This document shows, piece by piece, positions 34,987 to 44,098 of a stretch of 64,000 nt of DNA. Both the position numbers and the translations under genes were made by a program. The stretch's first letter is position 1. The number at the start of each line of letters is the position of its first letter. The DNA comes from Gulosibacter molinativorax (GTDB lineage: Bacteria; Actinomycetota; Actinomycetes; Actinomycetales; Microbacteriaceae), in assembly GCF_003010915.2 (NCBI RefSeq), contig NZ_CP028426.1, forward strand, positions 558,001 to 622,000, written 5' to 3'. Under the pieces are notes generated by a model. The model was not told the origin of the DNA and did not search any database. It was given only the letters and a program-made list of their open reading frames with translations.

Positions 34987-35026
34987 GTGGGGTGATGTGG
35001 AGTAAAGTGGGGGTACGTGGTAGCCC
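34987..35026 (+). promoter_or_regulatory. Four MraZ boxes in 10-bp phase upstream of mraZ
   Basis: GTGGGGTGAT, GTGGAGTAAA, GTGGGGGTAC and GTGGTAGCCC follow one another without gap, giving TGGGG, TGGAG, TGGGG, TGGTA at exact 10-base spacing. MraZ is known to bind TGGGN direct repeats with 5-base spacers. A -10-like TAAAGT (35003-35008) lies inside the array, so MraZ binding would block it: autoregulation of the cluster. Confidence 0.85.
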
Positions 35027-35053
35027 AGGGAGATGAGAGGGAGGGCGAGTGCG

Positions 35054-35485
35054 ATGTTTCTTGGCACGTATTCGCCCAAGCTTGACGAGAAGGGGCGCCT
35101 GATCCTGCCAGCGAAATTTCGTGACGAGCTCGCTGAGGGGGTCGTGCTCACCCGTGGCCAGGAGCGGTGCATCTACGTGTTCTCGAACACCGAGTTCGAG
35201 GGATTTCACGCGCAGATTCGGCAGGCGCCGGTGACGAGTAAGCAAGCACGCGATTACCTTCGACTTCTTCTGAGTGGCGCGCACGCCGAAACTCCGGACA
35301 AACAGGGCCGAATTACGATTCCCGCCCAGCTTCGCCAATACGCGGGGCTGGACCGGGAACTCGCGGTCATCGGGGCCGGAACGCGCGCCGAGATCTGGGA
35401 TGCCACCGCTTGGAACACATACGTGGAGGCCAACGAAGCGGCCTTCTCCGAAACTGCCGAGGAGGTGATTCCGGGATTGCTTTAG
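35054..35485 (+). CDS. mraZ: Transcriptional regulator MraZ
   Basis: 143 residues from ATG 35054 ([22 protein letters not shown]); GAGGGAGGG lies about 9 bases upstream. Two SpoVT-AbrB-like halves, with [13 protein letters not shown] (12-24) and [17 protein letters not shown] (about 82-98). MraZ forms rings that bind the repeats upstream of its own gene and tune the dcw cluster. First gene of that cluster. Confidence 0.96.
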   Translation: MFLGTYSPKLDEKGRLILPAKFRDELAEGVVLTRGQERCIYVFSNTEFEGFHAQIRQAPVTSKQARDYLRLLLSGAHAETPDKQGRITIPAQLRQYAGLDRELAVIGAGTRAEIWDATAWNTYVEANEAAFSETAEEVIPGLL

Positions 35486-35587
35486 CTCCCTGTTCTGAGA
35501 CCCCCAGTCGTTTAGCTCTGAGGCACCTTCCCCGGCAGCAGAACGAAATGGCTTGGGATCTGGGAATAGGGAGACTCCCGAAAAACT

Positions 35588-36556
35588 ATGAATGATTCGA
35601 AAGATTTAGGTGAGATCCATACCCCGGTGTTGCTCGACCGGGTGGTGGAACTGGTCTCGCCGACGCTCGAGGCGCAGGGGTCGATCTACGTCGACTGCAC
35701 CCTCGGGATGGGCGGCCACGCCGCGGCCGTGCTCAGGGCGTGCCCGAACGCGCGGCTCATCGGCTTCGACCGTGACGCCGAAGCGATTGCGATCGCCAGC
35801 AAGCGCCTCGCGGCGTTTGGCGATCGAGTGCAGACCGTGCATGCGGTCTACGACGAGTTCGCGGATCGGCTTGACGACCTCGACGTCGACGAGGTGGATG
35901 CGGTCTTCTTCGACCTCGGCGTCTCGTCGCTCCAACTCGACGAGGCCGAGCGCGGGTTCTCCTATATGCAGGATGCGCCGCTCGACATGCGCATGAATCG
36001 AAGCGAAGGCATCACGGCGGCCGAACTCATCGCCGAGCTCTCCGAGACGGAGCTCCGGGACCTGTTCTATCGCTACGGCGATGAGAAGCTCGCGCCCCGA
36101 TATGCCCGCGCGATAGTCGCGGCAAGGGGAGTGTCGTCGATCGACACGACGGGCCAGCTTGTTGACATCCTCCAGGATGCGACCCCGGCCGCGAAGCGGA
36201 ACGCCGGGCACCCGGCAAAGCGGGTCTTCCAGGCGCTGCGCATCCGCGTGAACGGCGAACTCGACGCGCTGGAGTCGGCGCTGCCGCAGGCACTCGCGCG
36301 AACCCGCGTGGGCGGACGAGTCGTGGTCGAGTCCTATCAATCTCTCGAAGACCGCTTCGTGAAGCGCACGTTCAGCGAGGTCACCGAGTCCCGTGCTCCT
36401 CGTGACCTGCCGTTCATCCCCGACAACCTGCAACCCGAGTTTCGCCTCCTCACAAGAGGAGCGGAGCAAGCCCCGGCCGAGGAGGCCGATCTCAACCCAC
36501 GTGCAAAGCCCGTTCGACTGCGGGCAGTCGAGAAAATTCGGAGCCACGCCGCATGA
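35588..36556 (+). CDS. rsmH: 16S rRNA (cytosine1402-N4)-methyltransferase
   Basis: 322 residues. SAM-binding VDCTLGMGGHA (36-46), IGFDRDAEAI, FFDLGVSSLQLDEAERGFSY with the substrate loop, and the C-terminal RVVVESYQSLEDRFVKR. It methylates C1402 of 16S rRNA. It sits between mraZ and ftsL as usual, with about 100 bases before it that hold a GGGAGA ribosome binding region but no recognised gene. Its stop overlaps the next ATG by 4 bases. Confidence 0.96.
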   Translation: MNDSKDLGEIHTPVLLDRVVELVSPTLEAQGSIYVDCTLGMGGHAAAVLRACPNARLIGFDRDAEAIAIASKRLAAFGDRVQTVHAVYDEFADRLDDLDVDEVDAVFFDLGVSSLQLDEAERGFSYMQDAPLDMRMNRSEGITAAELIAELSETELRDLFYRYGDEKLAPRYARAIVAARGVSSIDTTGQLVDILQDATPAAKRNAGHPAKRVFQALRIRVNGELDALESALPQALARTRVGGRVVVESYQSLEDRFVKRTFSEVTESRAPRDLPFIPDNLQPEFRLLTRGAEQAPAEEADLNPRAKPVRLRAVEKIRSHAA

Positions 36557-37092
36557 GTGCAGCACCACAGTCAGCCCCGTTCCGCCGCCCAGACCTGAGC
36601 GGGCCACGCCTGCGCCTCGTGACGGGCCTCAAGAACGCGACCAAGGTGTCGCCGCGCGGCGTCTGGGTCGCCGTCCTGATCGTCGTCATGGCGTTCGGCA
36701 TCCAGCTGTTCCTCTCGACCATCATTGTGGAGGACGCCTACCGCACGAGCGAACTCGAGCAGCAACACCTCGAGCTCGAGCGCGCGCACACCGCAGCCCT
36801 CGAAAAGTCGGATGCGCAGGATTCACCGCAATACCTCGCGGCGCAGGCGACCGATCTCGGCATGGTGCCAGCCAGCAGCAGCGCGTTCCTCGACCTCGAG
36901 AGCCAGAGCATCGTGCATGGCGAGGGATGGGTGCCCGAGCGCGAAAAGGTCGACGCAAGCCTCGTCCCGAACGCGGTGCTCGAGCCCGCCGAGGAAGAGC
37001 AGCCAGCGCCGAAGCCCGGTGAGTCAACCAAGAAAAAGGAGGAACCTGCCGTACCGTCGGAGTTCGAAATGAGCTCGCCAAGCACCCGCTAG
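36553..37092 (+). CDS. ftsL: FtsL-like division protein
   Basis: 179 residues with one membrane helix (about 37-58) and an extracellular coiled coil (SELEQQHLELERAHTAALE), the FtsL topology; sequence identity in this family is low. A conserved-type AAQATDLGMVPASSSAFLDL follows, as in Rv2164c. The C-terminus (about 140-179) is rich in Pro, Glu and Lys and probably disordered. FtsL with FtsB and FtsQ activates septal synthesis by FtsW-FtsI. Overlaps rsmH by 4 bases; the gap to ftsI is 63 bases from its stop to the TTG. Confidence 0.75.
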   Translation: MSAAPQSAPFRRPDLSGPRLRLVTGLKNATKVSPRGVWVAVLIVVMAFGIQLFLSTIIVEDAYRTSELEQQHLELERAHTAALEKSDAQDSPQYLAAQATDLGMVPASSSAFLDLESQSIVHGEGWVPEREKVDASLVPNAVLEPAEEEQPAPKPGESTKKKEEPAVPSEFEMSSPSTR

Positions 37093-37155
37093 TGCGCGCC
37101 GTCCAACTCGGCGTCGTGGCGATGCCACACCACCAACCGCATGAGGGGAACTGAC

Positions 37156-38937
37156 TTGGCCAAGCGTCGGAAAGCGAACGTGCGGGCAGTACTCCCGACG
37201 ATTGCGCTCGCGCTGGTTGTCATCGCCTTTTTCCTCCGCCTCGTGACGCTGCAGGTTGTCGAGGCTTCCGCGATCAACTCGGAGGCCGACGGCCGTCGCG
37301 GAGTCGTCCAGACGCTGTGGGGGACGCGTGGGTCGATCGTCGATACCAACGGTGAGGTGTTGGCCTCCTCGGTCGACCGCTTCGATGTCACCTTCGCGCC
37401 CGTGAATATGAGCGATTTCCCCGTAATCGATCCTGAAACCGGGCAAGAGGTCACCGTCACCGTGCAGGACTCGATCAAGCAGATTGCCGAGATCACCGGT
37501 CAGGACCCCGCGGCGCTGCAGACGAGCGTGGATGCGACCGTCGCGGCCGACCCGGAAGCGAACTTCGGTTATCTGGCCAAGATGGTCACGCTCGAGGAAT
37601 ACCAGAAGGTGCGCGAGCTGCAGATTCCGTGGGTGTACTTCGAGCGGCATCCCGAGCGGGTCTACCCGAATGGCACGGTCGGCGGCAGCATCACCGGCTT
37701 CCTCGGCAGCGATGGCACACCGCTCGCCGGGCTCGAGCTGCAGTATGACCAGTGCCTTGCAGGCTCCAACGGCGAGGAAACCTATGTGCGCTCCCGTGAC
37801 GGGGTGGCGATCCCTGGCTCGATCGTGACGCTGACCGAAGCCACGCACGGCGGCACCCTCCAAACCACGATCGATCTCGACACCGACTGGATGATGCGAC
37901 AGATCCTGGCCGAGAACGTCGAAGCCATGCAGGCCAAGTACGGCACGCTCACGGTCGTTGACGTCAAGACGGGGGAGATTCTTTCCGCGGCCGAGTACCC
38001 GGCGGTCGACCCGAACGATCCCGCATCCGTTGACGCCGAGTACCGCGGTTCGCTCACGTTCTCGGGGCCCTACGAACCCGGTTCGATCATGAAGCCCATT
38101 ACGGCCGCGATCGCTTACGACCAGGGCGTCGTCGATCCGAAGGAAACGATCAACGTGCCGGACACCTGGCAGGGCTCCGACGCGAACTTCAGCGATGACT
38201 CGCCCCACGATGATCAGGACATGAACATGAACGGGGTGATGGCGGAGTCATCGAACGTCGGCATCGTGCTCTACGGCCAGCGCGTGGATGCGGCGACCAG
38301 GTATCAGTACATGCTCGACTTCGGCTTCGGGAACCAGACCGATGTCGGATTCATCGGGGAAGAGCCGGGGCTGCTCTATTCTCCGGATGACTGGGACTCG
38401 CACACGTCGCTCAGCGTCATGTTCGGCCAAGGCTTCTCGGCCACCGCCGCCCAGATGGCGAGCGCCTATCAGGCCATCGGCAACGGCGGGAAACAGACGT
38501 CGCTGCAGCTCATTAAGGGCTGCCTGCAGGAAAACGGCGAACTTACCGATCAGCCGGAGATAACGAGCAATCAGGTCGTCTCGCCCGAGGCCGCGGATCT
38601 CACATTGGAGGCGCTCGAGGCGGTCGCGACGGGCGGTCATTTGTCCGAGAAAGTCGCTATTCCCGGGTACCGGGTCGGGATGAAGACCGGTACCGCCCAG
38701 GTGGTGAATCCCGAGACCGGGCTCTACGAGGACGGCAGTTATATCACCTCGATGGCGGGAATCGCCCCGATCGATGATCCAAAGTACGTCGTGATCGTGA
38801 CCCTTGCGAACCCGGTTAAGATCACTAGTAGTGCCGCGACGGCCGATGCATGGCAGCAGGCGATGTCTTATATGTTGACCTCGAATGACGTGCCTCCATC
38901 ACCAACGCCGTGGCCGAGCATCTCTACAACACCGTAA
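37156..38937 (+). CDS. ftsI: Septal peptidoglycan transpeptidase FtsI (PBP3)
   Basis: 593 residues from TTG 37156, chosen because GAGGGGA lies 6-12 bases upstream; ATG 37141 in the same frame lacks a ribosome binding site. Short cytoplasmic N-terminus, membrane helix about 12-35, dimerisation domain with RGSIVDTNGEVLA, and transpeptidase motifs SIMK (about 310-313), SSN (about 365-367) and KTGT (near 515). No PASTA domain. It cross-links septal peptidoglycan with FtsW. Part of the dcw operon, 15 bases before the murE-like gene. Confidence 0.93.
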   Translation: MAKRRKANVRAVLPTIALALVVIAFFLRLVTLQVVEASAINSEADGRRGVVQTLWGTRGSIVDTNGEVLASSVDRFDVTFAPVNMSDFPVIDPETGQEVTVTVQDSIKQIAEITGQDPAALQTSVDATVAADPEANFGYLAKMVTLEEYQKVRELQIPWVYFERHPERVYPNGTVGGSITGFLGSDGTPLAGLELQYDQCLAGSNGEETYVRSRDGVAIPGSIVTLTEATHGGTLQTTIDLDTDWMMRQILAENVEAMQAKYGTLTVVDVKTGEILSAAEYPAVDPNDPASVDAEYRGSLTFSGPYEPGSIMKPITAAIAYDQGVVDPKETINVPDTWQGSDANFSDDSPHDDQDMNMNGVMAESSNVGIVLYGQRVDAATRYQYMLDFGFGNQTDVGFIGEEPGLLYSPDDWDSHTSLSVMFGQGFSATAAQMASAYQAIGNGGKQTSLQLIKGCLQENGELTDQPEITSNQVVSPEAADLTLEALEAVATGGHLSEKVAIPGYRVGMKTGTAQVVNPETGLYEDGSYITSMAGIAPIDDPKYVVIVTLANPVKITSSAATADAWQQAMSYMLTSNDVPPSPTPWPSISTTP

Positions 38938-38952
38938 CCACCACAGGAAGTC

Positions 38953-40062
38953 ATGCCCGAATCTAGTCTTCGCCCGCACCATCCCAGGGCGCGAATTCTC
39001 TCCGAGATGTGCGCCCAATTTGGACTCGAACCAACACAATCTGACTTCGACACGGAGCAGATCGAGGTGACGGGCGTCGTGAGTGATGCGGATCGGGTGG
39101 AGTCGGGCGACATGTTCGTGGCGATCCTGCCGCAGGGCGTGGATCGGGCGCAGGGTGTCGATCGGGCGCAGCAGTTTGAACTCGCGATTGATCGCGGGGC
39201 CTCGAGCATCATGGCGAACGAGGCCGATGCCCGCTTGCTCCGGGATGTGGACGTTCCGGTGCTCGCGGTCGAGGATCCGGGCCTCGCGCTCGGGCACATT
39301 GCCCAGTGGGTGTACCAAACCGAGCCGGATTCGCCCAAGTTGCTTGGCGTCACGGGCACGCACGGCAAGACGTCGGTCGTCTACCTCATCGACCACCTCC
39401 TCGAGACGCTGGGCATCAAGTCCGGCACCTCCACGAACCTTGAGCGGCACATCGGCGACGAATGGGTCGACGCGCACGGCGTCGCCGCGGACGCCGACGA
39501 GCTGCACGCGATGATCGCGCGCATGCGCGAGGTCGGCATCCACGTCGCGAGCGCCGAGCTCACGAAGGATGCCGTCATCGGCCACAATTTTGCTGGCCTG
39601 TATTTCGACGTGGCCGGGTTTAACACGTACGACCCCGCCTCGGCGCCGTTGGTCGACGCCGAGGCGGGGTTTGAGGCCCTGATCGAGTTGTTTTCGCCCG
39701 AGCAATCGCGTCGCGGCGTGATCAATATTGACGTCGAGGATGGCCGCCGCCTGGTGGAGGAGACCCGCATCCCGATCACTACGATTTCGGCGCGCCGCGA
39801 GTCTGGTGCAGACTGGTGGGTCTCGGAGACTCCCGCCGACTCGGGAACGCAATTTTCGATGTACGGCCCCGACGACCGCGAGCTGCACAGCTGGTCATCG
39901 CAACAAGACGCCTACAGTGCGATAAACGCTGCGATGGCGATCCTGATGATCGACAGCGCGGGCTGGGACGTCGAGCAGATTCAGGATGCGCTCGGTCGCG
40001 TCGGCGGAATTCACCTGGGTTCCGTAGATGGCCGTCCAGCGCGGGAAGAGGTAGGTCAATAG
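38953..40062 (+). CDS. Truncated, catalytically degenerate MurE-like protein
   Basis: 369 residues at the murE position; normal MurE is about 480-535. Domain 1 (about 35-120, VTGVVSDADRVESGDMFVAI) and the central domain are recognisable. The P-loop GVTGTHGKTS (132-141) is kept, but EVSSH is AELTK (201-205), TNLSxDHLDxH is NTYDPASAPL (224-233), and the AK of the carbamylated lysine is AL (242-243). The chain stops at GRPAREEVGQ, where the C-terminal ligase domain with its DNPR substrate motif should start. murF begins 3 bases later, so nothing remains of that domain. A catalytic role as MurE is unlikely; it may bind a nucleotide or act structurally. Confidence 0.85.
   Translation: MPESSLRPHHPRARILSEMCAQFGLEPTQSDFDTEQIEVTGVVSDADRVESGDMFVAILPQGVDRAQGVDRAQQFELAIDRGASSIMANEADARLLRDVDVPVLAVEDPGLALGHIAQWVYQTEPDSPKLLGVTGTHGKTSVVYLIDHLLETLGIKSGTSTNLERHIGDEWVDAHGVAADADELHAMIARMREVGIHVASAELTKDAVIGHNFAGLYFDVAGFNTYDPASAPLVDAEAGFEALIELFSPEQSRRGVINIDVEDGRRLVEETRIPITTISARRESGADWWVSETPADSGTQFSMYGPDDRELHSWSSQQDAYSAINAAMAILMIDSAGWDVEQIQDALGRVGGIHLGSVDGRPAREEVGQ
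39133..39168. repeat. 18-bp tandem duplication inside the murE-like gene
   Basis: Two 18-base units (16 identical positions) encode QGVDRA twice (residues 61-66 and 67-72), lengthening the loop of domain 1 in frame. Confidence 0.85.
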
Positions 40063-40065
40063 AGC

Positions 40066-41484
40066 ATGATTCCAATGACGTTGGGCGAGATTGCAGATCG
40101 GATTAACGGTCGCTTGGTGCTCGTGGAGGGCGCGAGCGCGGACGACGTGATTCGTGGCGTGAGCGACACCGATTCGCGGAACATTGGGCCGGGGAACATT
40201 TTCTTCGCGAAGCCGGGGGAGGCGACCGACGGTCACCTGTTCGCTCCGAAGGCGGTCGAAAATGGCGCGGCCCTCGCGGTGGTCGAGCGGGAACTTGCCC
40301 TCACAATCCCGCAGATCGTGGTGGAGGACGTCGTGCTGTCCCTCGGCCAGCTCGCCACCGAGGTCGTCGAACGTGTTCGCGGCCTCGGCCGGATGCGAGT
40401 GATAGCCGTCACCGGATCAAACGGCAAGACCACGACGAAGAACTTGCTCAAGGCAATCTTCGAGCGGCAGGGCAACGTCGTGGCTCCCATCGCATCCTTT
40501 AACAACGAGGTCGGCGCGCCGACTACCTTCCTGCAGGTGAACGAGGAAACCGACACCCTGATCGCCGAAATGGGTGCGAGTAAGGTCGGCGAGATTCGCT
40601 ACCTCACGGACATGGCTCGGCCGGATATCGGCATCGTGCTAATGGTCGGCCTCGCCCATGCGGGGGAGTTCGGCGGCATCGACATGATCGAGAAGGCCAA
40701 GTCCGAGATGATCGAGGCGCTCACCGAGGACGGCATCGCGGTCCTCAACGCAGACGACCCGCGCGTCGCGCGAATGGCGTCGAAGGCCCCCGGCGAGATC
40801 GTCTGGTTTGGTCGCGGCGAGGATGCGCAGGTGCGCGCGACCGACGTCGCGGTGTCCCAGGACGGCACGACGTTCACGCTGCACGCCCCTGGCAATGAGC
40901 CGATCGAGGTGGTCTTCCCGGTCATCGGCGAGCACCACGTCATGAATGCGCTCGCCGCAGCCGCTGCGGCCCATGCCGCGGGGGTCGCGATGACCGAGGT
41001 CGTCGAGGCTCTCACACAGGTCACCCGCGCCGAGCGCTGGCGGATGGAGGTGCTCACGCGGGAGCCCATCACCGTGATCAATGACGCGTACAACGCCAAC
41101 CCGAATTCGATGGCGGCGGCGCTTCGAACCCTGGCGCAGATTGCGCGTCCGGGCCAGCGCACCGTTGCCGTCCTCGGGCAGATGTCCGAGCTCGGCGAAC
41201 AGTCCGTGGCCGAGCACGACAAGCTCGGTGAGCTCGCGGTGCGCCTCGGAGTTTCCCAAACCGTTGTAATCGGTCGTGACGCCAGGCCGCTCTACCTCGC
41301 GGCCGTTGCGCAAGGCAGCTGGGATAATGAGGCGACCTTTGCCGAGGATGCGGACGACGCGTTGGAATTCCTACGCGGATATCTGCAGCCCGGTGACCTC
41401 GTGCTCGTGAAGTCTTCCAACTCGGCAGGCCTACGATTCCTGGGTGACCGACTTGGCGACTATGTGAAGGGAACTCTCGCTTGA
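40066..41484 (+). CDS. murF: UDP-MurNAc-tripeptide:D-Ala-D-Ala ligase MurF
   Basis: 472 residues, full length. Three Mur ligase domains: domain 1 about 1-90, ATP domain with [15 protein letters not shown] (P-loop near 115-125), [10 protein letters not shown] and AHAGEFGG, and the C-terminal domain with [12 protein letters not shown] and VLGQMSELG. It adds D-Ala-D-Ala to the UDP-MurNAc peptide. Because the murE-like neighbour seems inactive, its acceptor in this organism is a question. The stop overlaps the mraY TTG (TTGA). Confidence 0.95.
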   Translation: MIPMTLGEIADRINGRLVLVEGASADDVIRGVSDTDSRNIGPGNIFFAKPGEATDGHLFAPKAVENGAALAVVERELALTIPQIVVEDVVLSLGQLATEVVERVRGLGRMRVIAVTGSNGKTTTKNLLKAIFERQGNVVAPIASFNNEVGAPTTFLQVNEETDTLIAEMGASKVGEIRYLTDMARPDIGIVLMVGLAHAGEFGGIDMIEKAKSEMIEALTEDGIAVLNADDPRVARMASKAPGEIVWFGRGEDAQVRATDVAVSQDGTTFTLHAPGNEPIEVVFPVIGEHHVMNALAAAAAAHAAGVAMTEVVEALTQVTRAERWRMEVLTREPITVINDAYNANPNSMAAALRTLAQIARPGQRTVAVLGQMSELGEQSVAEHDKLGELAVRLGVSQTVVIGRDARPLYLAAVAQGSWDNEATFAEDADDALEFLRGYLQPGDLVLVKSSNSAGLRFLGDRLGDYVKGTLA

Positions 41485-42590
41485 TCGCAATTCTCATGGC
41501 CGGCGCGATCGGCATGATGTTCACGCTGTTTCTGACGCCAGTCTTCATCAAGATGTTCAACCGGCTCCGCTGGGGCCAGTACATCCGCGAAGACGGCCCG
41601 AAGGAGCACTACGCGAAGCGAGGCACCCCCACGATGGGTGGCATCGTTTTCGTCCTGGGCGCGACGGTCGCCTACTTCCTCGCGGTCTGGCTCTCCGGTG
41701 AGGGGCCCACGGCGGCCGGCCTCATCGTGATTTTCATGATGCTGGGGCACGCAGTCATCGGCTTCATCGACGACTTCCTCAAGGTGCGCAAGCACCAATC
41801 GCTCGGACTCGGCGGGTGGCAGAAGATCCTCGGCCAGGTGATCGTCTCGTCGATCTTCGCGCTCGTCGGACTCCAGTTCACGAACGAGCAGGACATCCCA
41901 CTCGTCTCGAGCGCTGTCTCGTTCATTCGCGATACTTCCTTCGACTTCATGATGTTCGGGGCGATCGCTGGCACGATTCTCGTCGTGATCTGGATCGTGC
42001 TCATTACGACCGCGACGTCGAACGCCGTCAACGTCACCGACGGCCTCGACGGACTGGCGACCGGTGCATCTATCTTCGCGATCGGTACCTATGGCGTCAT
42101 CGGCTACTGGCAGTTCAACCAGGCCTGTGGCACGGAGCGACTCAACTCATCCGTAGTGCAGGCCTGCTACGAGGTGTACGCACCGCTTGACATGGCCATC
42201 GTCGCCGCCGCAATCGTGGGCGCGCTCGTCGGCTTCCTCTGGTGGAACACGTCGCCCGCCCAGATCTTCATGGGTGACACGGGCTCGCTCGCCCTCGGTG
42301 GCGCGCTCGCCGCCTTCGCGATCCTTTCGCGCACCGAGTTGCTCCTCGTCGTCATCGCCGGACTGTTCGTGATCGACACCGGTTCGGTCATCGTCCAGCG
42401 CCTCTACTTCAAGGTCACCGGCGGCAAGCGAATCTTCCTCATGAGCCCGATCCACCATCACTACGAGCTCAAGGGCTGGGCCGAGCAGACGGTCGTGGTT
42501 CGATTCTGGATCGTCGGCGGACTCTTCGCAGTGATCGGTCTCGCCCTCTTCTACGCCGAATGGTCGCTGCTGAGCGGAGTGCTGACCTAA
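41481..42590 (+). CDS. mraY: Phospho-MurNAc-pentapeptide transferase MraY
   Basis: 369 residues with about ten membrane helices. Signature regions: [32 protein letters not shown], and [24 protein letters not shown] near the C-terminus. It moves phospho-MurNAc-peptide from UDP to undecaprenyl phosphate, making lipid I. Start TTG at 41481 with GAAGGGA about 8 bases upstream, overlapping the murF stop. The stop shares a base with the murD ATG (TAATG). Confidence 0.96.
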   Translation: MIAILMAGAIGMMFTLFLTPVFIKMFNRLRWGQYIREDGPKEHYAKRGTPTMGGIVFVLGATVAYFLAVWLSGEGPTAAGLIVIFMMLGHAVIGFIDDFLKVRKHQSLGLGGWQKILGQVIVSSIFALVGLQFTNEQDIPLVSSAVSFIRDTSFDFMMFGAIAGTILVVIWIVLITTATSNAVNVTDGLDGLATGASIFAIGTYGVIGYWQFNQACGTERLNSSVVQACYEVYAPLDMAIVAAAIVGALVGFLWWNTSPAQIFMGDTGSLALGGALAAFAILSRTELLLVVIAGLFVIDTGSVIVQRLYFKVTGGKRIFLMSPIHHHYELKGWAEQTVVVRFWIVGGLFAVIGLALFYAEWSLLSGVLT

Positions 42591-44098
42591 TGACGAATCG
42601 ACTTGACACCCTGACCAGCTGGCACAGCGATTGGCAGGGGCTGCGCGTCGCGGTCTTCGGGCTCGGCATGACCGGCTTCTCGGTTGCCGACACGCTGGCG
42701 GAGCTTGGCGCCTCGGTGCTCGTCGTCGCTGGTGCGCACGACGAAGACCGTGAGCGCATCCTGCAGGTGCTCGGCGTGCCGGTGGTCGTCGCCGAGTCGA
42801 AGGATGACGTGCCCGAGCAGCTGCGCTCGTTCGGGGCCGACCTTGTGGTCACCTCGCCCGGCTACCCGCCGCATCACCCGCTGCTTCGGTGGGCGACTGA
42901 GTCGGGCGTGCCGGTCTGGGGCGACATGGAACTCGCTTGGCGACTGCGCGACAAGGTTGGCGAGCCCTCGAAGTGGCTCCTCGTGACCGGCACGAACGGC
43001 AAGACGACCACGACCCAGCTCGCCGCGCACATGATTGCAGCAGGCGGGATTCGCGTCGCGCCCGCGGGGAACATCGGTATCCCGGTGCTGGATGCGGTTC
43101 GCGACCCCGAGGGGTTCGACGTCCTCGTCGTGGAAATCTCGAGCTATCAGCTGCATAACACGCACACCGTCGAGCCGTGGGCATCCGTCGTGCTCAACAT
43201 CGCGAACGATCACCTCGACTGGCACGGCTCCTTCGAGGCATATCGGGATGCGAAGGGCCGCGCGTATGAGCGCACCAAGGTTGCGTGCGTGTACAACCTC
43301 GGCGACCCGGAGACCCTGCGCCTCGTCGAGCAGGCCGACGTCCAGGACGGCGCCCGAGCAATCGGCTTCGGCACCGAAGTGCCCGCTCGGAGCAATTTCG
43401 GTGTCGTCGACGGCGTTCTCGTCGACAGGGCGTTCCACGAAGATCGCGCCAACAGTGCGCTCGAGCTCGCGACGCTCGACGAGCTGCGCCAGCGCGGGAT
43501 GGCCTCGAAACACCTCGTCGAAGACGTGCTCGCCGCCGCCGCACTCGCTCGCTCGCTCGACGTCTCACCCGCCGACATTCACCGAGCGATTCTCGACTTC
43601 ACCCCCGATGACCACCGGAACCAGCTCGTGCTCGACACGGACGAGGTGCTCTGGGTCGACGACTCGAAGGCCACAAACGCGCACGCGGCGGATGCGTCGC
43701 TGCGCTCTTACCGCTCCGTCGTTTGGGTGCTCGGTGGGCTGCTGAAGGGCGTCAATATTGCCCCACTCATCGCGGCGCACGCCGAACGAATCAAGGGCGC
43801 CATCGTGATTGGCGAGAAGCGCGAAGAGATTCTCGAGGCGTTCGCTCAACACGCGCCCGGGGTGCCGGTGATCGAGATCGTGGTGGAGGACACTAGTGCG
43901 GTGATGCCGCGCGTCGTCGCCGAGGCAAAGCAGCTCGTGAGCTCGGGAGACACCGTCCTCCTCGCTCCAGCAGCCGCCTCGATGGATCAGTTCGAGAGCT
44001 ACTCGGATCGCGGCAATAAATTCCAACAGGCAGTTCGGGAAGCGGCACAGGAGGGGACAGACACAGATGCAGACCTCCCCGACGAAACCCGCGACTAG
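42590..44098 (+). CDS. murD: UDP-MurNAc-L-Ala:D-Glu ligase MurD
   Basis: 502 residues from ATG 42590 ([15 protein letters not shown]); the frame is open further upstream within mraY. N-terminal Rossmann domain VAVFGLGMTGFSVA, P-loop VTGTNGKTTTTQL (about 130-142), EISSYQLH, NIANDHLDWHG, DDSKATNAHA, LGGLLKG and the C-terminal LAPAAASMDQFESYSDRG: all typical and intact, in contrast with the murE-like protein. Adds D-Glu to UDP-MurNAc-L-Ala. Its last 32 bases overlap the start of ftsW. Confidence 0.95.
   Translation: MTNRLDTLTSWHSDWQGLRVAVFGLGMTGFSVADTLAELGASVLVVAGAHDEDRERILQVLGVPVVVAESKDDVPEQLRSFGADLVVTSPGYPPHHPLLRWATESGVPVWGDMELAWRLRDKVGEPSKWLLVTGTNGKTTTTQLAAHMIAAGGIRVAPAGNIGIPVLDAVRDPEGFDVLVVEISSYQLHNTHTVEPWASVVLNIANDHLDWHGSFEAYRDAKGRAYERTKVACVYNLGDPETLRLVEQADVQDGARAIGFGTEVPARSNFGVVDGVLVDRAFHEDRANSALELATLDELRQRGMASKHLVEDVLAAAALARSLDVSPADIHRAILDFTPDDHRNQLVLDTDEVLWVDDSKATNAHAADASLRSYRSVVWVLGGLLKGVNIAPLIAAHAERIKGAIVIGEKREEILEAFAQHAPGVPVIEIVVEDTSAVMPRVVAEAKQLVSSGDTVLLAPAAASMDQFESYSDRGNKFQQAVREAAQEGTDTDADLPDETRD

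Noticed and set aside
38953..40100. Frameshift hiding the missing C-terminal domain of the murE-like gene
   Set aside because: The downstream bases are already murF from 40066, and none of the other frames near the 3' end shows MurE C-terminal motifs. The loss of catalytic residues inside the retained part also argues against a simple frameshift.
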